64,000 nt of DNA from Thamnaconus septentrionalis (lineage: Eukaryota; Chordata; Actinopteri; Tetraodontiformes; Monacanthidae), in the NCBI GenBank assembly GCA_009823395.1, contig CM020501.1, forward strand, positions 1,385,361-1,449,360. Direction: 5' to 3'. Position 1 is the first letter of the stretch; each line of letters opens with the position of its first letter. Of the stretch, positions 44,333 to 55,789 are shown piece after piece. The translations under genes were made by a program, and so were the position numbers. The notes beneath the pieces are model-generated. The model was not told the origin of the DNA, searched no databases, and saw only the letters and a program-made list of their open reading frames with translations.

Positions 44333-44845
44333 ACATACATATATGAAATATATGAAAACTTTATACATTGCATTTGTGTTGTGAATAATCACAGTGTGTG
44401 TCATACAGTTGTGCATTGAGGTAGTTTGTACACATTTGAAGCAAGAGAGGGAGATGATGTGTGAGAGAGAGACATTGTCATGTGACAGAGAGATTGTCAA
44501 GAACTCCTGATTCTGCTGATAGGCAAAACTTTTTTTGAAAAACAACACAAAACAGGAAGTAAAGTGGATTTTTTTGGGAAAACAAGGCACAAGGCCACTT
44601 CAGAGGACACTCTCCTTCTTCTTCTTCTTCCTCATCATCCTCCTGCTGGTCGGACGTGGCTGAGGTGATGCCGAGTTTGTTAGCTCTACGGGGGGCCGGA
44701 AGGGACAAAAAAAAGAGAAATTCTTTCTGAGCAGAAAAGTTTCCTCCCGTTTTCTCCCCCATTTGTCTGTGCATTAATTGTAGAGCCTTTTCCCTTTTTA
44801 GACGGTCTGCATTATTTATGACGCAGCCTCAAACGCACACACACA

Positions 44846-44880
<35 letters not shown>

Positions 44881-46888
44881 AGCGGCGGCTCTCCTGACAC
44901 CAACCTTGTCTCCGGAGTGTGGCGCCAAGCGCCGATCCAGCCTCACCTTAGCGTTCCCTCATAAATTAAAGTTGGATGAGCGTGAGGCGGCGGAGGAGGA
45001 GGGAGGAAAAATAGCGGCTGCGGCCTTAAAGTGGAGGGAAGTAAGTCATTAATCAATCATTAAGCCTTTCGTCGCTCTGCCCACACACACACATCACACT
45101 TTTTAAAAAGCCAATGTCCAGGGGAGCGACGGGCGGCGGCAGGATGTGGGATCTAAAAACTTGTGGAGGCCCAGTAGGGGGAGTCGACCTGCCTGGTAGG
45201 AGGAGCTTTTTGATGAGCTATTCCGCCTCACACGGGGCCCACTCATCTTGATGTGGGATGCCGTTTCACTGCACTTAGAGCCTCCTTTTTCCCCATTTTC
45301 CCCTTTTTCTTTTCTTCTCCCAAACATTTTTTGTTCCTCGCAAAACTGCATCACCGCGAGCCATGCGAGCGATGCAAGACAAAAAAAGAAGAAGATGAAG
45401 TGGAGGAGAAGGAGGAGGAGGAGGAAGTGTTTTTTTCTCTGGACGAGACTGAAAGTTACAGCTCTTCCTCTGCTGCTTTATTTTATTCTTTATTATCTTT
45501 TAACATGAAATCCCATCCTCACCAGCTGGTGGTAGAAGTGGAGGAGGGGGGCGGGTTGTCGGTGTTTACCGCCACTTTTTCCAAAAGTTCAATCGACGCA
45601 GTATGATGTCAATTAAAGGTGACAAAAAGTTTAACGGTTCCAGATGTGGCGGCGCTGCTTCAAAAAAGGGGGGATCTCAACTGGAGCGAGCGAGTGGGGT
45701 GGCAGGACGTCTGCCAAGCTTCCATATGTTTCATAAGGTGCCCCCACTCCCACTCCCCCGCCCCCTTTTATTTTATTGCTCTCAGTCAGATGTGTCCTCG
45801 ACAACCCCAGACCGTCTTCATTAGCCGCAGACGAGCCGAATCAAAGGCCCCGCCCTCTTCTTCTTTAATTGGAGGGAGGGAGTGTTTAAACCAGTCCCAT
45901 GTTTAACTCCCCCCCACTGCCTCCCCCCTCTCCCCCTCACCCCCTTCTCCTGGCCTCCTCGCCGGAGTTTCTGCTTTTGTTTTTGGCTCCTGTCGCTGCT
46001 AAAAAACCTCCCGTCTGTTTCCTGATCTCCTCGTCCCGGCTCGCCACTTGCTTCCAAAAAAACACAAGTACGGAGAAGAAGAAGGAGGAGGAGAAGAAGA
46101 AAGAAATTTGGTGGCGGAGCTCCTTCTATTTTAGTCTGTTCCGGTTCTGCTCCATTGAAGGTGAAGCTGTGCGTGGAGACACCTGGTGGGAACGCAGCCG
46201 CGTTGTCAGAAAAAAAAACGTTTTCACCCCCGAGTGCCTGGGATTTTTCTACTTCTTTTTTCGTCTTTTTCTTTCCTCCTCCTCTTTTGGAAAAAATTGG
46301 AACGGTAGCGGCGCCACAAATCCAGCAAACATCAAGATGGTGGATTAAAACCTGAAGTGACAGCTTGCACTCGGATGCGACAAGCGGAATAAATAAATAA
46401 ATGAATGAAGCGCCCGCAATAAATTCCAAAAAAAACCTCCAGGAGTAAAATAAATTAAAAAAACTTGTTGACTTTGTGAAAAGTCGACTTCATTACACTT
46501 TGTTGTGTGCCGCTATTGTTCTTTTTTTCTCTCATCACCAGTTGAAAAGTTTCAGTCGACTGAAACGCAAAGTGGTTGAAGTGAGATTTCTCAAGATTAT
46601 TTTTATGTGTGGAATTTTGTGCTCTGTTTCCGTCTATAATTCAGAATAAATTCACCCAAATTGGTGTATATTTTTTTAAAAATCAGCCCTTGTGAAACTA
46701 TTTTCACATCATAAAGGTCATATTTTTTTCATAAAGTAATATTAAATCGTCACCTTTTCCAGAAATTCTTCTCTAGTTCTTTTCAATCTTTGAAGTCAGA
46801 ATCAGGTGATCAGTCTGACCAATCAGAGCTTTCCCCCTTAGGAGGACATGTCACTTCCTGTCAAATCTGTCAACTCTTTGCTGAAGCA

Positions 46889-46892
<4 letters not shown>
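44333..46892. other. Non-coding stretch without recognised genes
   Basis: Contains CA repeats (44850-44881), CTT runs (44615-44632), GAA/GGA-rich purine tracts (45385-45430, 46075-46110) and a pyrimidine-rich part at 45285-45340. Two GTCGAC-centred palindromes lie near 46480 and 46549. Long frames such as that at 45821-46429 (-) lack any domain. Confidence 0.45.
46549..46566. repeat. Perfect 18-bp palindrome
   Basis: GTTTCAGTCGACTGAAAC reads identically on both strands. A second GTCGAC palindrome (AAGTCGACTT) lies about 65 bp upstream. Confidence 0.8.
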
Positions 46893-46924
<32 letters not shown>

Positions 46925-46935
46925 TCTCTCTCACT
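46893..46935. repeat. (CT)n microsatellite
   Basis: A CT run with two single-base interruptions. Confidence 0.95.
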
Positions 46936-47138
46936 CTCTCCTGCACTGGTGCTTCTCGCGGCGCCTCCACCTGGCCGCCCTACCACACAGCGACCCCTCC
47001 CCTTCTTGTGTAGCTCATGATTGTAATGGCTCTGACCTTTGACCTGCTGCAGTTAGCGGCTCTCTTACACCCTCCCCACCCCTCCCACCCCCTCGTGGTT
47101 TCAATTCCCCCTGGGCCATGAAAGCGAGGAGGGCCGGC

Positions 47139-47161
47139 CCTGCTGCTGCTGCTGCTGCTGT

Positions 47162-47193
<32 letters not shown>

Positions 47194-47395
47194 TTGCTGC
47201 CACTGCTGCTGCTGCTGCTGCTGCTGCTGCTACTCTTGTTACTGCTGCTGCCGCTGCTGCTGCCACTGCTGTAACTGCTGCTGCTACTCTTGTTACTGCT
47301 GCTGCTGCTGCCGCTGCTGCTGCTGCCACTGCTGTAACTGCTGCTACTACTGCTGCTACTGCTGTCACTGCTGCTGCTGTTACAATGGTTGCGAT
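47139..47395. repeat. Interrupted (TGC)n array
   Basis: About 257 bp of TGC/CTG triplets interrupted by TGT, TGCCAC, TAC and TGTAAC triplets. A block of the form GCTACTCTTGTTACTGCTGC is duplicated at 47228 and 47282 (about 54 bp apart). All changes keep triplet register, so Ala-, Ser- and Cys/Leu-type frames remain open on both strands for 117-152 codons. No start context, domain or splice support makes any of them a gene. Confidence 0.9.
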
Positions 47396-48619
47396 GATGA
47401 TGTTGATGATGAAGATGGTGATGGTGGTGGCGGTGCACGAGGCACTCGCCGATGATTTACGCCGCTTGGTCTGGCGGTGCCGCGTGCGCGGCCTCGGCCA
47501 ACAGGAAATGGCTGAGCGAGGAGCTAAAGCGACGTGGATGAATTAGGCATTTCCTGCGTGGCCTCGGCGTGCTGCCCCGGGGACGGGGGGCGGAGCCACG
47601 GTTGGAGGAGGCCACGTTGTGTCTGAGCGGAGATGGAATTTAAAAGCTAGATTTGCGTTGTGTGGGGTTTTTTTTAGCCCGCTGTTTGTGTTAACAAAAA
47701 AATATTTTTTGTGCATATTTTCAGCTCATTCAGGTGTTTATTTATTTATTTATTTATTTATTTATCCCACCCCGGTCCGTTGTGTTTGCATCGCAGCACA
47801 GGTAAACAACAGACTCGCTGTCTTTGTGTACACGAAAGACAACACAATCAAACAAGCCCCCTCCCTCCCCCCATGTGCATTTCTGCTTCTTTTCCTTTTT
47901 TTTTCTTTCTTTGCCTTGTACCGTGTATCTATTAGAGAGAGAGGACGAGGAGGAGCAAAAGGAGGTGCGGGTGCGAAGAGGGGGAGGGGGGGTCCTGGCA
48001 GCCGAGGCCGCTGAAGATCTGCGACAGATGGAGCGCAGAGTCGCAAAAACTCACAGCCCCAGGGCGAAACATTCTTCCGCCTAGAAAGTTTCCACAGGGT
48101 GCCACAGATTTACCTGATCACAAGAGAGGGGGGCAGGGGGGGTTGGATAAGGAGGGGGAGGGGTGAGTGAGATTGTGTGTGTGAGAGAGAGAGAGCGTCC
48201 TTCCAAAAGAAAAAAAAATGTGTGCAGGAAGTCAAGAAGAGAGGCCGGTCCCGCCCGACACGGAGCCCATCTGCCTCAAACCTGTGGCGCCGACACACAT
48301 GCACACGCACACGCACACATGCACCGCTAAATGAAGACAGGTGGGCCGTTGCGTGTCGCCGGCTCTGGAATTCAGCGGGACTTTTATTCTGAAAATCCCG
48401 CGGCAGAAAATTGAGGGGAAAACCAACCCAGAGAGGTCAGAGGTCGTAGCGGTGGCGGCACAAAGGTGCGCACGCGTGAGGATGGCGGGTGAAAAAAAAC
48501 TCTCAGTAGCAAAACACCGTGGTGGAAAAGTGGAGCAAGCGGACAAATGAAAAGAAATTTGCAAAAATTTTCATTTTTGCAGGAGGGTCTGTGCGGAGGA
48601 TCACCGTCGTGCTGGAAGT
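47396..48619. other. Non-coding stretch without recognised genes
   Basis: Contains a (TTTA)n run (47737-47765), GGA-rich sequence (47940-47990, 48120-48165) and short CA repeats. No exon is recognised. Confidence 0.45.
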
Positions 48620-48633
48620 CTGCCCCCTGTGGT
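48620..48633 (-). promoter_or_regulatory. CTCF-like core
   Basis: On the minus strand the site reads ACCACAGGGGGCAG (11 of 14 positions of CCASYAGRKGGCRS). It faces away from the plus-strand site at 48776-48789. Confidence 0.2.
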
Positions 48634-48775
48634 GGCTGAGTGTCACCGCAGCTTCCAAAGAAGGTTGCTTGTCTTTTAATCAAGATGTTACAGAAACAAT
48701 TTGTTGTTTTTTTGTTGTTGTTTTTTTCAGATATAAATAAATGAGACGAGGATGTTGGACGGTATCGGTGGGTGG

Positions 48776-48789
48776 CAGCCAGGGGGCGC
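48776..48789 (+). promoter_or_regulatory. CTCF-like motif
   Basis: CAGCCAGGGGGCGC matches 12 of 14 positions. In the wider context TGGCAGCCAGGGGGCGCTG (48773-48791) it closely follows the long vertebrate matrix form, including the 5' TGGC and 3' CTG. Confidence 0.4.
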
Positions 48790-48791
48790 TG

Positions 48792-49108
48792 CGCTGTGCC
48801 GTGCTGTACCGTGCTGGTCTTAAGCGGCTGTGAGCGACGAGCCGATGAAACGCAGCCAAACAGCTTTTCGGGGGGAGTTTTGGAGTCCAAAGTTGTCGCT
48901 GTCAGCTGTCGTCACGGCGACCAGCCAGGAGTGGGGGCTCTAATTGGCTAACAAAGGTGTGTTGTCTGCTGTCCGCTGTGGGGACTCACACTCTGTGTGT
49001 CTGTGTGTGTGTGTGTAACTTCTCCTCCTGCAGCCGTCCACCTTTTTTAGCTCCCACTTCAGTAATTAACACCTGCCTCCTCGCTGTGACGGCGCCCAGC
49101 CTTGAGCT

Positions 49109-49146
<38 letters not shown>

Positions 49147-49267
49147 CAGGCTTATCATTAGCTGATCTGATTGCCGACATGTGTGTGTGTATAAATATAT
49201 AAAGTGCTGCTGCTGCTGCGAGATGGCGAGCAAAGGAGGCGGCGAGTCAGCAGTGTCATTAGCTAGC

Positions 49268-49307
<40 letters not shown>

Positions 49308-50813
49308 CTGCTCTAATTTCAAAAGCGTGTCTTGTTTTCCTTGTTGCCGACGGCTGTGTGGCGCCGCCGTCGACTTCGCTCTCCCTCCTTAACGAAGTCC
49401 AAACCATCGCCGGTGACGGGCGGCAGCCAGTTTATTTAAAAAAAATAAAAAATAAATAAAGAATTGAAAATCTGCCCAGCCGTCTGTCAGAGGGGTTGAG
49501 TTAATTTGTCGCTCGACACAAAATGCGGGTTGATTAAAAGTGAATCCTGGAGGAAGAAGGTTTCAGTGCTGGAAGGTTGTTTGTCATGATGATTAGCAGC
49601 TAGCATGTGTCATTAGCCCATTTTGTAGTGGGGGGAGACGTGCGGGGGCCTTCAGCCCCACCCTCTTGATTTTTGCAAATGCACACGTCAGACACAAGCT
49701 CATATTTAGTCGCTCTCAGTCTGTTTCCTTCCGTTCTGCGTCTAAATGTATTTATCTAATTGTGTATTTTAAGGTGTGTGTGTGTGTGTGTGTACGCGCA
49801 CGCGCACGCATGTGTGTGTGGGGTACCGTCTCACACTTATTCATATTTGCAGCTGCCTTCCAATCACCTGATGGTGGCTCCTTGTTGCTCATTTCAAGAA
49901 GAAAAAAACGAATTATACAATGATAAGATGCAGATGCAAAAAGAGGAATTTAAAAACATGAACAAAGAAACATTAACAATAAAAAAAATAAAATAAATAG
50001 TTCTCGTTTCAACTGTAAAAATGCACAAAAATTACCAGGATAAATAATTAAATGACAAGAAGACCCTCAATTTAAATCAACAATATAAATAATGTAGTGC
50101 TATTATTAAAGCAGTGTAAATACAAAGGAAATCTATTAATATGATCATCATTTCACACATCTAAACAAGAGCATCAAACGGTGACACACATTTTGAAAAG
50201 CTCACTGCTGTCATGTGACCCACTTGCTCTCCTTTTTTTCCCCACATGTATTATTTTTAGACTGGGGGAAAGAAGGAAAAAAAAAACAAAGCACCTATTA
50301 TATTTCTTAAAATGCAACGTGACGGAATGTCGGACGCATTTTAACACTGTCAATAATAATAGTTAAAAAAAACCACACAAGCCAAAATTAAAAAAAGAAA
50401 AACATCTAAAAGTCCCAAACTGCAGCCGCTCTCTGCTGAATAATGAATATTCATTGTTTATGATGTGAAATCTGATCAGAAATTCTCTTTCAAGCCATTT
50501 GGGGTCAAGTCTCTTTCTCCTCCTGATGGAAGCGTTTATGGAAAATACACAATTAAAATCAATAAACATGCAGCAAATCAGCTGTGAATGAAACACAATT
50601 GTTTTCTTTTCTGAAAAATGGCATAAAATGGAGATATTTATGAATAACAACAAAAATGATGATAATGTCGATGTCGAATGTCTTTTTTTACAAGTAAATA
50701 CTTGCTGTCACCGTGTGTGTGTGTGTGTGGGTGAGAGACATGAGTGAGAGGTGTGTGTGTGTATAAATAGCCTTAGCTGAGGTTATTTAGGCCCTTGGGT
50801 GCTCCTCTTAGTG

Positions 50814-50817
<4 letters not shown>
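48792..50817. other. Non-coding stretch without recognised genes
   Basis: Holds TG and CA microsatellites (49113-49146, 49271-49305, 49774-49793) and an AT-rich, non-repetitive part at about 49900-50700. Frames in the AT-rich part are short and lysine- or phenylalanine-rich. I see no transposon ends in it. Confidence 0.45.

Positions 50818-50889
<72 letters not shown>
50818..50889. repeat. (TA)n microsatellite
   Basis: A 72-bp pure TA run able to extrude as a cruciform. Confidence 0.97.
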
Positions 50890-50897
<8 letters not shown>

Positions 50898-51339
50898 TAA
50901 AAGGGGAAACAACTGTCCTCCTACTTAATGGTGCGTGGAAGCGTAATGTGGCCCCGGGCTCACCTACCACCACCAGCACCAGCAGCACACGGCCATCTAA
51001 TGCATGCTGGGTATTCACATGTGACCGCGAGGCTGCTTTCACTTTGCCTGCTTCACAATATGTCATCAGCCTGTGTGACGGCACGCAGACGGCGCCGCCA
51101 CAGCCTCACCCCCCCATCCTCTCCTCACTCACTATCCCAGAAAACACTTTACTATTGGTCCCCAGCATGGCGACAGCAGCCCTCTGAGGCCCAGGGTGTG
51201 GAGGAGGGCATCGGCAGTAGGATATGAGCTGACGTGTGGACCTTGTTTTAATTTTGGGGAGGATTGACGGGATCATCGGCTCCAATCCCTGAGAGATCCC
51301 TGAGAGATCCTTGTGACCCCGGAGCACCGGTATTGACTC

Positions 51340-51688
51340 GGCAGACCGGGACTGGTACCAGGACACGGACTGGGACTGGGACTGGGACCGGCACCGGCTC
51401 TGGGACCAGGACTTGGACCTGAACAGAGACCGGGAATGGGACTGGGACTAGGACCGAGATTGACACCTGAATCAAAACTGGGACCGGGGATGGGACTAGG
51501 ATTGAGAGCAGAATGGGGACTAAGACTGGGGCTGGGACCAGAACCAGGACTGGGACTGGGACCAATAACAGGACTGGGACCAGGACAATGACCAGGACCA
51601 AAAATAAGTACTGGGACCAGCACCAGGAGGGGGACCTGGACCAGCACCAGGAGGGCGACTGGGACATGGGCCGGGACTGGGATGGACC
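51340..51688. repeat. GGGACY hexamer minisatellite
   Basis: About 350 bp of degenerate GGGACT/GGGACC hexamers with CAGGA and CACCA variants. A longer unit of the form CTGGACCAGCACCAGGAGGG also recurs near 51605-51655. Hexamer register keeps frames open on both strands, read as Pro-Ser/Pro-Val on - and Thr-Gly/Thr-Arg on +. No protein family is evident. Confidence 0.9.
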
Positions 51689-51789
51689 AATCAGTGTGGT
51701 TGGTCGTAGAGGATGAAGAGGCAGAGCTTACAGTGAAGGTTATAGATCTGACCCGTAATGGTAAAAATCCTACTTTGGCAATGTGGAAA

Positions 51790-51920
51790 CTCCGCCTCCT
51801 GGCTTTCCGACCCACCTCCCTCGGTCCCTGATTGGTTCAGGGTTCATTGATAGCCTTAAACCTATCAACCCTAACTAATCAGGGACCAAAGGAGGAAGGT
51901 TGGAAAGTGAGGAAGCGGAG
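51790..51920. repeat. 131-bp foldback (long imperfect inverted repeat)
   Basis: Left arm 51790-51844 and right arm 51867-51920 are reverse complements at about 45 of 54 aligned positions with one single-base bulge. The longest perfect stretch is GGTCCCTGATT pairing with AATCAGGGACC. The loop contains a further GATAG/CTATC pair, so the stem nearly closes completely. Arms begin CTCCGC and end GCGGAG. It could be a foldback MITE, an inverted duplication, or a precursor-like RNA hairpin. It contains no gene. Confidence 0.85.
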
Positions 51921-53085
51921 TTATTGGTGGAAGACGATGGTGGAATTTGTCATTTCACGCCCTGCCCAGTTGGTGGCGCCGCACCTCCAGTTTGCCAATA
52001 GGACGTCTCAATGTTGTTTTGCGATTGTACAGATTTTTATCTTTTTTTTATTTAGTTGATCTGAGCGGGCAGAGCCAAAACTTACCCCCCTGGGCGTGGA
52101 GCCACGACTTCCCAAAGCTGCTAGCGCTGTTAGCACTGCTAGCATTTCAGCTCGGCCTCCTAGTGAAGCCTGGGGCTCTCTTCCTGTGGGGGGCGCTGTT
52201 TGGGAGGCTTGGATGTAACTCAATCTCTGCTGCTGCTGCTGCTCTATTGCTGCTGCTGCTGCTGCTGCTGTGGCCTCACCGCTGATTTTTTATTTTCCTC
52301 ATTTCCCCCTCCTCTTTTCCCGGCACCGTCGGCGTTGATTGACGCAGACTTCACCTGTCGTGTTGTGAAAAGCCTCCCGACGTCTCCGTGCGTCCGTCTG
52401 TCTGTCTGCCTGCCGGTGCTTTATTTGTCCCCTGTTGTTGTTCCTCTTGTTCTTGACACCCACTCGACGTCCCACCAAACAAAACCGTCTTTTCTTCTGC
52501 AGACAGTCCGTCACGCTGCCGCCGCCGCTACCTGATGTCCTCGCTAAGAAAAAAAAAAGCTGCTGTCACTCTTTTCAAAGTTTGACTGGGAGAGAGAGAA
52601 AGGGAGAGGTGGGGGGGGGAGAGAAAAAAGAAAGAACCTCAGAAAACTTCTTCTTCTCCTTTTTCATCTCTTTCTTCTTTGGACAGAATTCTGCTTTCAT
52701 TCCATTCTCTGTCTTGCTGCTAACGATGCTAATGACACTAACAATGCTAAGGGCACTCCTTCCTTCCTCCCACAAACCCACCAGATGAAGAAGTCACCTT
52801 CTTTTGATTGCCAGCGTCCTTGGCGAGGACTGTCCATCTATCCATCTATGTCATGGAAGACGATAACAACAACGTTAAAAAAAAAAAAACACTCACAAAA
52901 AATAAAATAAAAATCAGACTTTCAGGAGTTTGGAATGTGGCCAAAACCCGCACCAGGGAGGAAGAGGAGGATGCGACACAAGGAGGAAGGGGTGAAGGGG
53001 TGGAGCTTGGTCCACAGCTGCACAGCTCCACCTTTTTCACTGTGGTGGTCGGTTGGTTGGTTGTGACAGGAGGAGACAGCCGGTG

Positions 53086-53125
<40 letters not shown>

Positions 53126-53639
53126 GGGGGTGTGAGGTGGAGGATTGGGGTGGAGGAGGAGGTTGTTGGCGGTCACGCTCCGCTCTCACCTTCCCTCGCT
53201 GACCGGAATTCATCCTCCCCTGGCGACTCTCTCTCCCATCTGTTCCACCGCCCAACGGAAAAATAGAGGAGAGAGGAGAGATGGGGAGAGAGAGGGAGAG
53301 CTGGTCCAATCAGAGGGCGGCTGCAGGTGACAGGAAGTGTGAAGCGGCTGGATGTGGTTCTTCTTCCTCCTCCTCCTCCTCCTCTTTGTCCCCAAAACGG
53401 CCCCAAAACGAGAACAAATCTCCTTTAATATTCCTCCCTGAGAAGAAAGAGAGAGAGGAGAGAGTCCTCCCTGTGTCCCCCCCACTTCCCCCCGTCCCCC
53501 CGCTCCCCCCCCCCCCCCCCCCTCCCCTCTATCAGCTGAAGACATCTCCGCCGAGCAGCGTCTTTGTATGAACTTTTAAAATTCTAATTTACGGAGCAGC
53601 TTTGCCTTCCCTCGGCGGAGTTTGACTTAGAGTCGGCGT
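51921..53639. other. Non-coding stretch without recognised genes
   Basis: Contains TGC repeats (52218-52271 interrupted, 53085-53122), GCTARC-word clusters (52118-52147, 52717-52752), CTC repeats (53364-53383) and an 18-base C run (53505-53522). Positions 53565-53640 look like unique, possibly regulatory sequence (AAATTCTAATTTACGG). No exon is recognised. Confidence 0.45.
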
Positions 53640-54250
53640 TTGATCTGCCGGTCCTCCGCCGGGACCTCCTTCTCTCCTCTCCTCCCCCTCCTCTTCCCCC
53701 TCTTCCTCCTCTCCTGCTTCACCTTCTCTCCTCCTCCAAGTGTTCTGCCACCCACCCCCACTCTCCCCCGCTTCTTTTTTAATTTCCTTCCCTTCCTTCC
53801 TTCTCTCCCTCCCTTTCATCCCTCCCTCCCTCTCTCTATTCTCCCCCACTTCTCCTTCTTATCCATTCTCCTCTTCTTCTTCTTCTTCTCCTTCTTCTTC
53901 GCTAATCTCCCCACTTCCAATTTTCTCCTTTCTCTCCCGTCTCTTTCTTCCCTCTCTTTTCATCTTTTTTTACCCTCTAATTTCTCCTGTTTCGCCATTT
54001 TTTCCTCCCCCTATCGTCTTTCATTTCACACTCCCCCCAATTTCCATCCCTTTCTCTCCCTCTTTCCCTCCACTTGTTCTTCCATCTCCTCTTTAGTTTT
54101 CTTCTTACCTTTCTTCATCACTTCCTGTTCCTCTCCCACCTTCTCTTTCCTCCCTTCTTCCAGTTGTTCATCCCTCCCTATAGATCTCCCCTTTATCCCC
54201 CCTTTCCCATCTTCTATACAACTGGCTTTTCTCCTCCGAGTCCTTTTTTT
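53640..54250. repeat. ~600-bp polypyrimidine tract
   Basis: Almost uninterrupted C/T sequence made of CTTCC, CTCC, CTT and TTTTTC units with isolated A or G. It opens Pro/Ser/Phe/Leu frames of up to 270 codons on + and Lys/Glu/Gly frames on -. These have no domain and are artefacts of strand asymmetry. Confidence 0.9.
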
Positions 54251-54481
54251 CCTCTTCCCCTTTACTGCAATCCGTCTCACCTTGCTCCGTGTGTGTGTGT
54301 GCGCGCTGCTTTATGTGTGTGTGTGTGTGTGTGCGCGCGCGCGCTGCTCCGTGTGTGTGTGTGTGTGTTTTGCCATCCTCCAGCGGCTGCTCGATGTTCC
54401 TTTTTTTCCGCGGCTGGAACAACATCGGGGTCGACAGCTTACACCTTGCTGAGCACCGCCGCCACTAACAGCGTGGCGGCA

Positions 54482-54519
<38 letters not shown>

Positions 54520-54644
54520 CATGCTCAGAGTAAATCCGCAGCAGCAGCAGCAGCAGCCACCTCTCTACCTAGTGGCCGTAATAAAGGAGTGTCTGGCTCG
54601 CCATTACCCCCACAGCCATGCAGAACAAATTACATTTAATGGGG

Positions 54645-54699
<55 letters not shown>

Positions 54700-55789
54700 C
54701 TGCGAAGTCTTTTTTTCCCTCCGTCTTCTCTTTTCCTCGCCGTTCGCTTCAAAATTTCAATTTAGTGCTTAATGCTAAAGGTTCCCTTCGACGTATTACC
54801 CGGCAATATTACACCAATTACGGCCGCGCGCCAACATTAAATTAAATGCATTAGCTGAAGGGGGGGGGGTGTAGGAGGAGGGCAGCCGTTTGAGACGATA
54901 TGGCGGTGATATGGGGGAGGAGGGTAAATGACACCGTGGGGGCGGTGGCGGCTCGACATCGAAAAAACACAATTACCTTTGTTGTCGTAACACTCTGATC
55001 CGACGCTGATTCTCTAGCCCCGCCCCCACCACCACCACCACCACCACCCTCCCCCTCCCGTCCTTCCCTGCACCCGCTCCCGTTTTACAGCATCATCTTT
55101 CATTTAGTGCATCGCAGTGACAAGGACGACCTTTGACCCTGCGGCTTGGTGTTGGCGGCCCTGTAGAGGGCGACGATGTTCAGAAAAGGCTTTTTTCACA
55201 CTCGCTAGCCCGCTAGCTAGCCTCCTCTGGTACTTGAATGATGATTTATTTAAATTCAATTTAATTTAATTTTGATGTATTTTAATTTTTTTGTTTTTTT
55301 TATTTTGTTTGTGTGCCACTGCGACCAATCGGCAACCTCTGAGGAGGAAGAGGGGCGGAGCTTCAGTCAGGGTTTCAGTGGGGGCGGACCGGTCTGGTCA
55401 CAGCTCTTAGGCCTGATTGGCTCTGGATGCTCGCTAGTTTGACTCCTCCCACTCATCGCGAGGAGGAAAACAGATGGCTGGATGAAGCCATCATGTGACA
55501 AAGAGAGAGGAGGGGGTGTAGGGGAGGTTTTGGGGGGGGCGGCGTGCCACCGAACTTCCTCCTCGACAGCAGTTGGTGTCGCTCACTCGCTCGCCTGCCG
55601 TCTGCGTGCCTTGCGAGGCCTCGGCTGAACAGATTGGCCAGTCGGCAAGGATCAACTCGGCGAAGGAACTGGGCTAATCTCCACCAGGCTGCCGGCGGTG
55701 GCGAGGCTGCTCCTCACAACTGTGGAGGGAGGAGGGAGGGCGGCAAGATCCACAAAACATGGCAGCAGCACCAGCTCCCGCCAAGGACC
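54251..55789. other. Non-coding stretch with TG/CT repeats and TAAT-rich blocks
   Basis: Includes TG/CG runs (54289-54368, 54487-54513), a CAG run (54539-54556), (CT)n at 54648-54697 and CCA repeats (55027-55049). Unique blocks at 54560-54645 (GGCCGTAATAAAGG, CAAATTACATTTAATGG) and 54760-54862 (TTTAGTGCTTAATGC, ACACCAATTACGG, AACATTAAATTAAATGCATTAGC) are regulatory candidates. No gene is recognised. Confidence 0.4.

Noticed and set aside
47118..47546. Polyalanine-like frame of 142 codons
   Set aside because: It is the TGC array read in the GCT frame. The opposite-strand frames are equally open, which argues against coding.
53640..54452. 270-codon plus-strand frame rich in Ser, Pro, Phe and Leu
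   Set aside because: It spans a polypyrimidine tract that cannot easily produce stop codons on that strand. It ends in TG repeats with no domain.
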